Assembly: GCF_000006405.1 (NCBI RefSeq) | Contig: NW_003212397.1 | Coordinates: forward strand, 99,031 to 163,030 | Reading direction: 5' to 3' | DNA: 64,000 bases | Source of the DNA: Perkinsus marinus ATCC 50983 | Taxonomy: Eukaryota > Perkinsozoa > Perkinsida > Perkinsidae | Shown here: positions 1 through 10,882 of the stretch, in pieces | How the letters are laid out: every line of letters begins with the position of its first letter | Numbering within the stretch: position 1 is the first letter of the stretch | The notes under the pieces: generated by a model | Told to the model about the DNA's origin: nothing | What the model saw: only the letters and a program-made list of their open reading frames with translations | Database searches by the model: none | Made by a program: the position numbers and the translations under genes

Positions 1-833
1 GATCCCGATGGATTTGGCTCAGACATCAAGATCAACGAGTGATCTGGATCATGTGCTTGATCTGTGGATCAGGATCCGCATACCGGCCCTGCTCTATCTT
101 ACCCTTGCATTATATCTCATGCCACATCGTTCCCCCTCACGATTTTGTCTCATGATATTCCTGCATCACTGTCTACTTGTCGAGGATTGCTTTCACATTT
201 GTCAGGCTTCGGCCTTTCTTTCTACTGAGTTACGTCGTACTTGCCACTACCTTTGCCCAACAGTTGCTCCCGTGTTCTTTCGCTCAGTTGTCTCATTTTA
301 TGCATTCGCATTCGCCCCGCGTTAGTCGTTCTTCCTTGTCGTTCCAGGTACTATCAATTCGGCGTTGTGCCCGAAATCGTTTGCTGGACAAGACGTCAAC
401 ACCACGTGCAGCACCAGTGGCAGCGGGCTATTATCCTTTTCGAATACTACCTCAGTTGCGTTTGCAGCGAGCATGGTCTACTGTATGAACTGGGAACCAT
501 CGCGATGTCTTCTCGCTCTGGACCATCTTACTGTCAATGTTTACCACCATGATTCCCGGTGTATTCTGCCCAGTGCCGAAGAAGCAAGAGGAGCGTCTAC
601 TGTACCGTCGTCGACTTGACTTACTTCCCCTAACCAACCGCAGCTGTATTCTGTCTGCCGTGTAAACCCTGTTCTGGTGGTTCATTTCCCTCCCCGTGCT
701 TCTCTTAGCATATATCGTGCGATGTCATCACTTTCGCATATGTTAGAGCTGCCCGGGGTCTATATCGTCCTCCTTATAGTAGTCGTATTTCTTTCCCTAT
801 CATTTTCAACTCCTTTTTTTCAAGTTTTAAACT
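1..833. other. no recognisable gene
   Basis: Short overlapping open frames occur on both strands, but none shows a family motif, signal peptide or convincing splice pattern. I see nothing that I can name here. Confidence 0.5.
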
Positions 834-864
834 AGATATAATACCTAAATTTGGTATTATATCT
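834..864. repeat. perfect 12-bp inverted repeat, 7-nt loop
   Basis: The arms AGATATAATACC and GGTATTATATCT are exact reverse complements around the loop TAAATTT. It is AT-rich and lies in non-coding sequence. Confidence 0.85.
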
Positions 865-1040
865 GGCCCCGCTCTTTGCATTATTTACCTTTCTCTCTCG
901 TTGTAGTAGTAGCAGCCACATATCTCTGGTGTCGACGGGGTTATAGCCTCACTGTCTCTGCAGGTGCTTCTGAGCCGGCTATTGTACGTTTGAGGGCGAT
1001 CGGCTGCTAGCCCGTAAAGCCCAGCAATAAGCATTGCTTT

Positions 1041-1090
1041 GCGTTGCGTTGCGTTGCGTTGCGTTGCGTTGCGTTGCGTTGCGTTGCGTT
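1041..1090. repeat. (GCGTT)10 pentanucleotide microsatellite
   Basis: Ten uninterrupted copies of GCGTT. Open frames across it on the minus strand merely translate the repeat and are not genes. Confidence 0.97.
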
Positions 1091-1902
1091 GCACTACACT
1101 TGTCGTCTAAGACGTCTGTAACACGTCTTGTCTTTTACGCCGTGATCCTCTCTAACTTCAATCCTTGAACATCTACCACTCCAGCTTACGTCGGTATGTC
1201 CGCGACACGGCCTCCATATCTCAGTGTTCGTGTAACAGGCCCTTCGTTTGACGGCCAGACCATCAAACGCTCCCAACAGTGATCATCCCTGAGTCGAACT
1301 CTCTTCCCTTGAATGGTCTTGTGCTGACCATGGTTCCACACGTCACGGCGTGGCGTCATCACGAGAACTCACTAGACGCACGAAACTTTCATGACTACGT
1401 TACCTGACATACAGCAACGAAACGGGATCTTCAGGTTTCTTACGCTTCTTTTCCTATCCGTAGCGACTCGCGAATCGGTAAATCGCGACAGCCTTCTCCA
1501 TTGTGGGTCGGTGGTTTGGATCGCGCAAAACTTTTGTGCGGATGATCGGCTTTTGTCGATAGCATCGAAAGGTTATAAGACTTGTGGAACACAACACCAT
1601 GAATATACGGTTGACTTCAATTAGTATATTCAGATCAATGGAATAGCCCTAAACTACGGGCTGAACTACGGGGACAGCTGTTTCACAGTATGCTCAACAG
1701 GCTCCATGATGAGTTATAAGCATCTCACTGGTGAGAAATCCATCGTGTACTATAATGCTCCCTGAGGAGCTCTAAGTCCCGAGTACTATAGTGACTCACT
1801 AATAGTGAGCGTGATCCACCATAACAGATTCGATGGCGTCACACCGTCTCTTAATTGCCCACACTCTCGAGCATTTGTTTTAGCGTTGATACTCCCATTC
1901 AC
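1091..1902. other. no recognisable gene; one template-switch-like hairpin
   Basis: No gene is supported. At 1789-1808 the 6-mer TAGTGA occurs, then its reverse complement TCACTA after one base, then TAGTGA again after one base; the flanking base is not complementary to the second spacer, unlike the other copies of this structure. Confidence 0.5.
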
Positions 1903-2100
1903 ATGCGTCTTCCTGTCATACTCTTCATGGTATACTGCTTCATGCAGTGCTCAGGCCTCAAGTATGGCTCAGAGGGTAACGATCTTGTGGCCCCGAACGA
2001 AGAGTTGACTATACATTGTGGTGCTGAAACGTGCTCGGGGCCGAGCTGTACATGTTGTCCGATGCCTCCCGAATATTATGAAGTATGTTGCGAATGTTGA
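1903..2100 (+). CDS. small secreted cysteine-rich peptide (65 aa)
   Basis: The frame from ATG 1903 to TGA 2098-2100 encodes 65 residues. The N-terminus has a basic residue followed by a hydrophobic stretch (MRLPVILFMVYCFMQC), a good signal-peptide candidate. The remainder is short and holds eight cysteines at residues 39, 44, 49, 51, 52, 62, 63 and 65, spaced like a disulfide-knotted secreted peptide, ending CCEC just before the stop. I cannot assign a family. Topology recalls the six-cysteine peptides at 36.2, 55.4 and 63.6 kb, but the spacing differs, so homology is not shown. An upstream in-frame ATG at 1855 would place the hydrophobic segment internally, which is why 1903 was preferred. 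Confidence 0.55.
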   Translation: MRLPVILFMVYCFMQCSGLKYGSEGNDLVAPNEELTIHCGAETCSGPSCTCCPMPPEYYEVCCEC

Positions 2101-2651
2101 TGTATGGCAGGTTGCAATTGTATGTGAAGGCCCAAGATCCTCTACACCAAGTACAACTTCTTCTTGCGCGCAATCTCCTGATGCCGATAGTGACATATGT
2201 ACGATCAGCACCGTTCATTGCACCCTTTTCCATGCGACATTCTTTGCTAAATTTTTCCCACACCGTTACGAGTTATGATCGTACATTTTTCTGTGCCATC
2301 TCTAGTTTCCCATTTTCCGACGCCCAACTCACACAACCTATTTGAAACCTCATCTTCAGAGTGCGGAGGGATTGAGTTGCCATCATGTCAAGCGTAAATT
2401 CTGCTACATAGGAAAAAGCCGTATCAAATTCGCACCACCCTGTATAAAAGGGAATGGTGAACCAATTTGATCCCTCTGAGGTTCCCCTGGAAATTGAAGT
2501 AACTAAATAACAGGTGATCCCAGAAACCGTGTATTGACGGCGAGAAACGGTTGAATCTGAAATTGGTGACCAATACGTAGAATAATCACACATTCTTTCA
2601 CTTGCTTGTACGAGTATGTTATTTCAGTGTTGAAATATGTTTTTGGTTACT

Positions 2652-2774
2652 CCACCTGAGCTCAGGAATCATCGAAACTCCCACACGACCTGTGCAGAAA
2701 GCAACGATATTTCCCGACATTTCCTTCTTGTCACTAACACATGCAGTTGACCATATGTATATTCCCCAACACTT
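2652..2774 (+). repeat. dispersed ~150-bp repeat, copy 1
   Basis: It starts near CCTGAGCTCAGG and ends near CCCCAACACTT, with the internal core CTAACACATGCAGTTGACC. The same ordered blocks occur at 10.74, 45.28 and, inverted, 26.70 kb. No coding capacity is preserved among copies. Confidence 0.75.
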
Positions 2775-3670
2775 CTATGCAAAGCACCTTAGTGATATCA
2801 GGTTGAACTGTTCACGTCCATATATGAACCCAACATCACCATCATCGATCTCAATACTTCTAGTAACTAGTTGTATCTACTCACGTGCACTAGTCGTAGT
2901 AAATACTCAGTAGACCAGAGAACTAGTACAATACGTATCAACCCAGGGATTGTAATCAATCGCTCAAAGGAGTAACCAATCAGTCAACAACTTTATCACA
3001 ATCAGTACAGAGTACTTCCACGTGACCGTTACGGATACGTTGCGGAATCCGAAACCGTCGGATACGTCGGGCGAAGATACTCATCTTGCGCACTTTTCGG
3101 AAAATACAATTATCATAAAGCATGATACACCGAGTCATGCGAGTACAACAAATCATCATGACATGTCTTATACTGCGAACTCGGTCGACTTAATTACGGC
3201 CACCCTTTCTCCTTGGCCGCCGCTTCATCCCTTTGATTCAGTCTTGAGTCGTCCAAGAATCCGAAGAGCTTCGGTCCAGATCCAACTTCGAGGCTCGCCA
3301 TCTTCAAGTTGCTGCCAGTGCTTCAGGTCCAGTCTTCTCCAACTCCCTCCGTCCTTCAGGTTCTTCTCTCGAGGCTTGACCAACAAGAACTGGATCCAGC
3401 ATATGGTAGAGTGCCAGGGTAGGTACCGGTAGACATGTCACTGGTCAAGATTGGCCCAGGTGCTGAGGGACTCAAAAGCATGAGATCCCCACCTTCTATG
3501 CGCAGGTACAACATCCCGGAGGGTAGGCGCAAGAAGGGGCTGACCCATTGGAGAGGTCAGAGCAGCATGCATCGAGGCATCAGTCCCTTGGTCCTCTCTA
3601 ACCCTAAAGGTTAGCAGAGGATGGAGCTAGGCTCTCTTTTCATTTCTTTTCTGGTGCTCGGGACTTGAGT
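2775..3670. other. no recognisable gene
   Basis: A 136-codon open frame at 3022-3432 (+) has no recognisable motif, a low-complexity Ser/Pro-rich middle and no splice context. It may belong to the 3' flank of the adjacent LINE. I do not call it. Confidence 0.45.
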
Positions 3671-4195
3671 TCATATAGTAAGAACTCGCACCGTGCTCAA
3701 GGCACAGACCACAAACCTCTGGCGTAGGCAAGATCCAGAGGCGGGTCTTAGCGACATTAGAGATCGCAAGGACCAAGTGACAGTACCGGACACCACACCA
3801 CTAGACCAAGGGGCACGAAGCCCATCACCCGGCTTGATTGTTAGACATCCCGGAGGGTAAAGCCTGCAGTGACCCAGGGGTAGCTTGCCGCGCCCTGGCA
3901 TGGTCCGGCCCATAGCCTTTACCAGGAACTTGTGGACAGCGGCCTCAAGAGCAAGACACATCCAGACTTCAGGAGTTGGAGAGACCTGACCATCCACACC
4001 AGCGAACAACTATCCAACAGCTCACCCTTCCGCTTTCTCCTTCCCTAACCCTTCTTCATCAAGTGGCCGATCTCGGACTTTACTCTCCAGGAATCGGCGT
4101 TGGACGCCAGAGTACTCATGGAAAGGACAAAAACAAAACTGTCCTGGGCCTTGGATGAGCGCCAGCAGAGACGCTGACGCCATCAGTCCGCACTG

Positions 4196-4590
4196 CTAAG
4201 GCTGAGTCTCCGCTTCTCGGAGATTCTTCAGCCACTCGAAGGTCAGCTTCGCCATCTTCAGTAGGGAAGGACGATACCGACGGTCGAGGATCATCTTGTA
4301 ATTCGCCTTCGGCAGAACTCGCGAAAGCTTCGAGTCGCGTCGGGCACCGTCCAATAAAGGACAGTCTCGTAATAAGTGCTTCACATCTCCGTTGTCCCAG
4401 CCGCAGGGGCAGGAAGGATCGGCTCTGATGCCCATCGTACACCGGTGGTGCGGTGTGAGGGCATGACCTGTAATTAAGGCAGCAAGCTCGGGAGAAGACC
4501 TACCAGCCTTCAAATAGCGCTTGGCGTGGCTGTAGCCCCATAGAAATCTTGCGCACTTGTCGTTCGGAACGACTCGTTCCTAGGCTCACG
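4196..4590 (-). pseudogene. LINE (non-LTR retrotransposon) C-terminal fragment
   Basis: The minus-strand frame ending at 4196 reads into a region typical of the C-terminus of LINE polyproteins downstream of reverse transcriptase/RNase H: a GHxxxxxH segment (LITGHALTPHHRC), then CPCG followed by HLLRDCPLLDGAR, i.e. a CxC...H...C zinc-knuckle-like arrangement. Upstream the frame includes FLWGYSHAKRY and then meets stops near 4580 and 4591, so the element is 5'-truncated and no reverse transcriptase is present. A 14-nt template-switch-like insertion at 4559-4579 shifts the frame at the upstream edge. Likely an old dead copy; the leftward flank (about 3430-4190) is probably its 3' UTR. Confidence 0.65.
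4559..4579. repeat. 21-bp W-n-W'-m-W hairpin, exact
   Basis: W is TCGTTC (4560-4565), spacer G, reverse complement GAACGA (4567-4572), spacer C, then TCGTTC (4574-4579). Preceding base G4559 pairs with spacer C4573. Confidence 0.9.
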
Positions 4591-4878
4591 TTAGCCGCGG
4601 TGACCGCGCAATGTATTCCTACTCCAACACTGAATTTTATTCATGAGTTGCACATGGAAATTCAAAAAGTCTTCACCTACTTTACGATAATTCCATCGGA
4701 ATTTTCGCAGTGCGTAAAGATTCCACTCACTTGTGGTCAAATGGTGGTGCCTCCGCTTCGCCTGATTTTCCGTCGCCCCACTTCTGTACGTATCCACTTC
4801 TGGGGACGAAGTCAGTCCCAGAAGCGTCACTCGTCATGAAAACCTTTGGCCCGTCTTGTGTGTTGTTACCGTGCGCTA

Positions 4879-4899
4879 CTATGCAGTGCATCGTATGCA
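4879..4899. repeat. 21-bp W-n-W'-m-W hairpin, one mismatch
   Basis: W is TATGCA (4880-4885), inverted copy TGCATC with one substitution (4887-4892), and W again at 4894-4899. C4879 pairs with spacer G4893. Confidence 0.75.
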
Positions 4900-5022
4900 T
4901 AGTATGCACGCATCATTTCATATCTGTAACCACTGACACTTCTGTAACCATCTCCCGTAGATGTTTGTATGTCTATCATTGATTCACTCCATTATTGCTA
5001 TGTCTGCAACGTCACCTGCAGC

Positions 5023-5043
5023 AGGTGACGGTCACCTGGTGAC
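5023..5043. repeat. 21-bp W-n-W'-m-W hairpin, exact
   Basis: W is GGTGAC (5024-5029), inverted copy GTCACC (5031-5036), W again (5038-5043). A5023 pairs with spacer T5037. An older palindrome, GTCACCTGC/GCAGGTGAC, overlaps its left side. Confidence 0.9.
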
Positions 5044-5082
5044 CTGCGTCGCGTATTATGATCCCGGGGTCAGGGTTCTCCC

Positions 5083-5200
5083 TAATTATTTCTTTTTATT
5101 TCTTTCTAGGTATTTCTTTTCGAAAAGAATACGAAGAAATATTAGTTCGATTGTTTCTAGAAAGAATTGAAAAGAATTGAAAAGAATTAAAAAGAATTCA
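5083..5200. repeat. AT-rich foldback and GAAAAGAATT tandem
   Basis: A 16-bp perfect palindrome TTCTTTTCGAAAAGAA (5114-5129) is flanked on the left by TTTCTTTTT runs and on the right by tandem copies of a GAAAAGAATT-like decamer (about 5159-5200). A similar polypyrimidine/polypurine foldback lies at 8430-8520; both adjoin a CCCGGGGTC motif. Confidence 0.6.
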
Positions 5201-6320
5201 GTTTTTCGGGTTTTTTGAGATTTAGTCTTACAAAATGGTCGGGTCTATTGACTATGACATGATATAAGAGTTAACCAATGCCGTCGGTAGGTTAGTTGAC
5301 TCAACCTACTTGAGTCTGCTACTGGAGCCTTCAGTCTGAAGGTTTCGCGGCCAAACTTTGGCCAGACGAGAGGCGGTCTCTCAGAGGCCAGTGGCCGGAG
5401 GTGTGGCCGAGGATGACACGTATGAATAATCAAGTTCGGTCGAATTTCTGCCTTTTTTACACTGACCCTGATATACTCCGTCTGAATAGGTCCGGAGGGC
5501 CCATTGTATTCAGACTCTGAATTTGGGAAGAATCAATTGGGAACAGAATCTTGATCATAGCTGTTGGAAACTCCAACCACAAAATTCTTGTCCATCGCTT
5601 AGAGTCCGCCAGAATAATGCTGACACCTTAACTCAATGGCCCACTCTAATGGAAAGCACTGAGCAGTCTACCAAGCTAAGGGTTTAACTTAAACCGTTTG
5701 AGTAACAAGGTAGGACTTCCTCCTCAGAAACTTGATATTCAATCAAAGAATAGGTTAATTTGATGAGAACTGCCAGCGAATCAGAGCGCGACGAATGAAG
5801 GTTGCTATGGTAGGCCTGACAAAAGAGGTGAAGTAAAGGCAAATGAAGCTTGAAGTATTCGGGACCTACTTGCAACGGTCAGGCTGTTTGAATAATGCTG
5901 CAGGCTCACACGTAGTTGCCGGAATCGATGACAAGCTGTGCATTAGAGCAGCGAATGATGATGTATCTCTGTACATAAACCAAGACTGGCTTGGCCTCAT
6001 TGTGCACATAATTTTGTCATCTAAGTCCGCATAGGCCCCTAAAACCCTTGACTCACTCAAGAGAATAATGTCAAGAGTTAATGCCCAATGAGAATCTCTT
6101 ACCTTGATGGAAGAGATATTTCGTTGCGTCCTTGCCACTCTCCATATCAATGATCTTCATGAGTGGACGACTCTTGCTTTGCTGCGAAAAAACGCCAAGG
6201 CTTTCTCTTTTCCATGCCGAGTCATCTCTGAATTCCCGTGGATCGAATCTTGCGATCCAAAGAAGGTGACATGATGCATCGCACAACCTGAGCTGTCAGT
6301 TCGAAGATAATGTCCAATTG
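5201..6320. other. no recognisable gene
   Basis: Several frames of 60-95 codons exist on both strands without motif, signal or splice support. Nothing is called. Confidence 0.45.
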
Positions 6321-6324
6321 CAAC

Positions 6325-8190
6325 GCCTTTCCACACTCCAATACTCTATAGCTCATAGAATCTGGGTGTATACTTGTGTTGTATCAGAATCGCCATGGAC
6401 TAGATATTCGAGACACCAAAACTCAGCAATTATTGACATTGACCCCAAATTTCTTCCACACTCTACTACTCTATAGCTCAAAGAATCTGGGTATATACCT
6501 GTATTGTATCAGAATCGCCATGGACTAGATATTCGACACACCGAAATCCAGCAATTATTGACATTGACCCCAAATTCCTTCCACACTCTACTACTCTATA
6601 GTTCAGAGAATTTAGGCGTATGCGTGTATTGTATCAGAGTCGCCATGGACAAGATATTCGAGACACCGAAGTTCAACAACTATCGACATTGACCTTAATG
6701 TCCTTCCAAACTCCACACTCCACTACTCTATAGCTTATAGAATCTAGGTGTATACTTGTATGGTATCAGAATCGCCATGGACAAGATATTCGAGACGCCG
6801 AACTTCAGCATTTATTGACATTGACCTTGAATTCATCCCATGCTCTACTACTCTATAGTTCTTAAAACCTAGGTGTATACTTGTATTGTATCAGAATAGC
6901 CATGTAGAAGGTATTGGAGACACCAAAAATCAGCAATTATTGACATTGACCTTAAGTTTATCCCACGCTCCACTGCTCTATAGTTCATAGAATCTAGGTG
7001 TATACGTGTATTGTATAAGAGTCGCCATGGACAAGATATTCGAGACACCGAAGTTCAGCTATTATTGAAACTGACCCCACAGTCCTTCCACACTCCACTA
7101 CTCTATAATTCATAGAATCTAGGTGTATACTTGTATTGTATCAGAATGGCCATGGACATGAAATTCGAGACACCAAAATTCGGTAATTATTGATATTGAC
7201 CCCAAGTTCCTTCCACATTCCAATACTCTATAGCTCATAGAATCTGGGTGTATAATTGTATTGTATCAGAATCGTCATATACTAGATATCCGAGAGTCTC
7301 GAATCGAGACACCGAAATCCAGCAATTATTGACATTGACCCCAAATTCGTTCCTCACTCTACTATATAGCTCAGAGAATTTAGGTGTATACGTGTATTGT
7401 ATCGGAGTCGCCATGGACAAGATATTCGAGACACCGAAGTTCAACAACTATCGACATTGACCTTAATGTCCTTCCAAACTCCACACTCCACTACTCTATA
7501 GCTCATAGAATCTAGGTGTATACTTGTATGGTATCAGAATCGCCATGGACAAGATGTTCGAGACGCCGAACTTCAGCATTTATTGACATTGACCTTAAAT
7601 TCATCCCATGCTCTACTACTCTATAGTTCTTCAAACCTAGGTGTATACTTGTATTGTATCAGAATAGCCATGTAGAAGGTATTGGAGACACCGAAACTCA
7701 GCAATTATTGACATTGACCCCAGATTCCTTCCACACTCTACTACTCTATAGCTCATAGAATTTAGGTGTATACGTGTATTGTACCAGAGTCGCCATGGAC
7801 AAGATATTCGAGACACCGAAGTTCTACAACTATTGACATTGACCTTAGTGTCCTTCCACACTCCACTACCCTATAGCTCATAGAATCTAGGTGTATACTT
7901 GTATGGTATCAGAATCGCCATGGACGAGATATTCGAGACACCAAAATTTGGTAATTATTGACATTGACCCCGAATTTCTTCCACACCCTACTACTCTATA
8001 GCTCACAAAATCTGGGTGTATACTTGTATTGTATCAAAATCGCCATGGACTGGATATTCGAGACACCGAAGTTCAACAACTATTGACATTGACCTTGAAT
8101 CTATCGTTCATTCACAATCTATCCCACGATCTACTACTCTATGGTTCATATAATCTAGGTGTATACTTGTATTGTATCAGAATCGCCCAG
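6325..8190. repeat. 125-bp satellite with 6-unit (768-bp) higher-order repeat
   Basis: About fifteen head-to-tail units. Using the word CGCCATGG as a phase marker, it or its variant occurs at 6391, 6516, 6641, 6773, 6898, 7023, 7148, 7273, 7409, 7541, 7666, 7791, 7916, 8041 and 8184. The basic step is 125 bp; a 132-bp step follows 6641 and again 7409. Six consecutive markers from 6641 to 7273 recur exactly 768 bp later, together with diagnostic variants such as AGCCATGTAG at 6898 and 7666. The single 136-bp unit contains a 14-nt hairpin insertion and a 3-nt deletion. Open frames inside are repeat translations and are not annotated. Confidence 0.93.
7289..7309. repeat. W-n-W'-m-W insertion in one satellite unit
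   Basis: W2 is TCGAGA (7304-7309), inverted copy TCTCGA (7297-7302), W1 CCGAGA with one substitution (7290-7295). T7289 pairs with A7303. Sister units read GATATTCGAGACACC without the extra 14 nt. Confidence 0.85.
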
Positions 8191-9260
8191 TTCTCATTAA
8201 ATGATGCCCGATTGTTCTCTGTTGAAGCCTAGTTGCTCATGACCCTCGAGTATCACCTCCTCCGTTACCTTTACCGCGGGGACTTATTAATAACGTCCTC
8301 GTAAGTCGCATTTTCTTGTAATATCTCGACTGTCAATCATCACCGATAGGCGGTGCCTTGTATTTCCATGCTCATACCTTCAAATCATCTTTCGTAAATT
8401 CTCAGACTAGAAATTGTAGCATATAATTCAATTGTTTTCATTTCTTTCTCGTTTCTTTTTAAAAATTTTTGAAAGAAATAATGAAAAAGAAATAAATGAA
8501 TTCTTTTTGAAAAAGAAAGAACTCTGCCCGGGGTCCTTCCCAACACCAGAGAGTAGTGCAACCGATCGAGGGTGAAGTGACAACAATCCCGCTGTGGAAA
8601 AACATTAGTTGTTTGGGGGACATTGCCTATGTGCCTGGCAGGCACTGCGTGCGTGCTAGGCAATGTGACTGTGGTATTGAGCCATTTTCGGGGCGCCGGC
8701 GCAGTTTAGCGGCCGCCGGCAGGCTTATACCAAATTTTCCCAAGTGATCCGAGTGGTTCTGAAATCTGCGGTTCTGGAAACGATTTCAGAAACGCGCAGA
8801 AGAATTTTTGAACACGTTCAGTAGTGATTTTGGAAACGTTCCCGGAAGAAAATTCCAGAATCGGTTCTCTGAACATGGCTTTTCAAAAACGATTCTCGAG
8901 TCGATTTTGAAACTCGAATCGATTTACTGAACAGGCCGTGAGTGCATAATGACATTAAGATACCACTAGGGACTATAATAGGGCTTGGCCGGTTACAGCC
9001 ATAGCCCAAAGATAGATAGGAACCTCTCCGAGTAAGAAGCGACCGAAGGCTCGCGTTTGACCTTCTTAAACGTCCCCCTAGCGGTTTGCCTACGCTCGAC
9101 GCGTAAACTGCCCATGTCGGGACCGCGGGTCAATTTAAGTGCAACAACCATTGGGTAAACTTTTCCTTCGAATCATGAATAGAATCAAAAGTGGGATATA
9201 AGGTGAAGTAGACCAGCAACAGTAGCATGACTGATGAAGATTGCTCAGAGAGCTTCCAGA
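8191..9260. other. no recognisable gene; foldbacks and degenerate repeats
   Basis: Contents: a poly-TTTCTTT / GAAAGAAA foldback at about 8430-8520; a W-n-W'-m-W hairpin at 8631-8651 (TGCCTG, CAGGCA, TGCGTG; one mismatch); and about 8750-8940, a degenerate series of GATTCTGGAAACG-like words on both strands. No gene is supported. Confidence 0.5.
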
Positions 9261-9840
9261 TCAGCAGGCCTCATCCATATTGTTGTACTGGCGATGATTG
9301 CATGTAAGGCGCTGGAAGGGAGCTGAATTGGATGTTCGAGTGAGGCGATCTCGCAGTTGTTCTTCCCCTTTTGTAATGGTGACCACCATTGCCCACGAAC
9401 CTACAGATGCTTTTAAGCGATACTCAATAATGCGTGTCGGAGCACTGAGGACCATTTGTAAGGAAAAAGGCTTACCTTTTGACGGTGAGCAGCAAGGGAC
9501 TCGTATTTGAGTTGGGTTCTATTGTGAGGATCTTAGGTCGTAAAGAAGATCTTGTAACCCGTCTTTGTAATAATTGCAGCTCCGCCGCCTCTTCTGGTCT
9601 AATTAATGCAAGAATATCATCATCAGTCGTTGAGAGCTCCTCCGGAGCATACCCTTCAAAGTCTCCTACGGAAGTTGATATCAGCGAGAGAGCTTCCTCT
9701 GAGGGAGGTATTACAACTCCTCTTGGAGCATCATTAGCCACGTCTTCGAGAAAAGTAAGGAGCTCCCTCATCTGTCCGTTCTTCCACCAGTAAGGGCGTT
9801 GTTCGTCAGGGCGATGACAGTTTGAACAACAACCGCTTGA
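9261..9840 (-). CDS. unidentified gene fragment, two exons
   Basis: A plausible acceptor (9845-9841) opens an exon at 9840-9476 that reads continuously through a CCSNCHRP segment and EQRPYWWKNGQMRELLTFL to a GTAAGC donor at 9475. A 31-bp intron leads to a second exon at 9444-9261 that keeps frame (phase 2) and ends in TGA. The first part contains a possible CxxC zinc pair and an aromatic YWW; the rest is acidic/hydrophobic with no family I recognise. A continuous frame across two splice sites argues for a real gene; the N-terminus, probably to the right on the same strand, was not resolved. Confidence 0.45.
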
Positions 9841-10740
9841 CTACCAGTGAACTTCATGAGCTCGCAAGCATCGCCGATGAGATAAGGCATATAAGGAAGC
9901 AGACAGTGAGCCCTTTGCCTCGATACTGTTGGGAACTTCCTCTCGTTGAAGGAGTTCAGCATACTGCGCGTAGCTGGGCTTGTCACGGATTATCCACCGC
10001 CATCGACACGCCTTGCTCCTGACAATCGCTATGGTCCGGTGCAGAAGTCGACACCCTATGGGGTAAGCAGTGCGTACCCACCTATTGAATCAAGTATATG
10101 TCCTGTTGTCAGTATCCGTTCGCACCTACTTCTCGAGCTACCGTCTCGCTGCACCATCCACAAAAGCAGCATAAGCAGTATTGTTCATACGAAAGATAAT
10201 CAGGCTTGGGTAAGGTTCGCCCTCTGTTCCTCAGAAGGAAATCGTTGTTTATGTTGTCAGGATCTCAGTGATGCGCTATTAGCCAACAGAGTCCCGGCAT
10301 TAACTACTGAATGTGAAAAACCTCCTGATGTCATCATTATCCTACACTTTTCTCGACCATCCCGCATCTTATTCTCTCCTTTTTTGTCTGACTCATTGTC
10401 TTCTTAATGAAGTGAAGTTCTGTGTGAGCGGTACCAGCAGCAGTATTGGTGCCTACACCAGCTGGTCCTCGCTACTACCAACATACAGAATCGCCATCGG
10501 GTGCTCGATCGGGCATAATTTGAATCCAGGCAAGCCACTCCCCATTGAGTGTGCTGGTGCTGTAGCCCGCGCAACTGATGTTGTCTTCCCTAGTCTCTCT
10601 GGTGAAAGCATTGAGTTCAGTCGGTATTCCAAAACGGTGAATGCAAAAGCCAATTATTCAATCCGATCACATATGTGTGGACTGCAGGCTAGAAGTGAAA
10701 ATTATCGTCCGATAAAACTTGGAGGAATATATGTTCACTT
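9841..10740. other. open frames on both strands, not assignable
   Basis: A minus-strand frame at 9768-9986 and plus-strand frames of 153 and 179 codons overlap here. The longer plus frame runs into the dispersed repeat at 10741, so it is not a clean gene. Upstream exons of the 9261-9840 gene may lie here. Confidence 0.35.
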
Positions 10741-10882
10741 TCCTCAACTAAGCTCAGGAGTTTACATACAAATCCGGGTAGAGGTGTACGGCAACCAACA
10801 AAAACCGCCCCAGGTTTCCTCAGAATTTCCCTATTGTCACCAACACATGTAGTTGACCATTTGCATATTCTCCCACACTGTG
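10741..10882 (+). repeat. dispersed ~150-bp repeat, copy 2
   Basis: Blocks CCTCAACTAAGCTCAGGAG, CAACCAACAAAAACC, CAACACATGTAGTTGACC and TCCCACACTG occur in the same order as in the other copies. Confidence 0.8.

Noticed and set aside
6325-8190. CRISPR-like array
   Set aside because: Head-to-tail satellite with no unique spacers, in a eukaryotic genome; the repeats at 40.6, 49.6 and 57.3 kb were rejected for the same reason.
6400-8200. Several 60-74-codon frames on both strands
   Set aside because: All are translations of the 125-bp satellite and recur with its period.
10313-10852. 179-codon plus-strand ORF, the longest in its area
   Set aside because: Its 3' third is the dispersed repeat and the rest has no motif or splice context.
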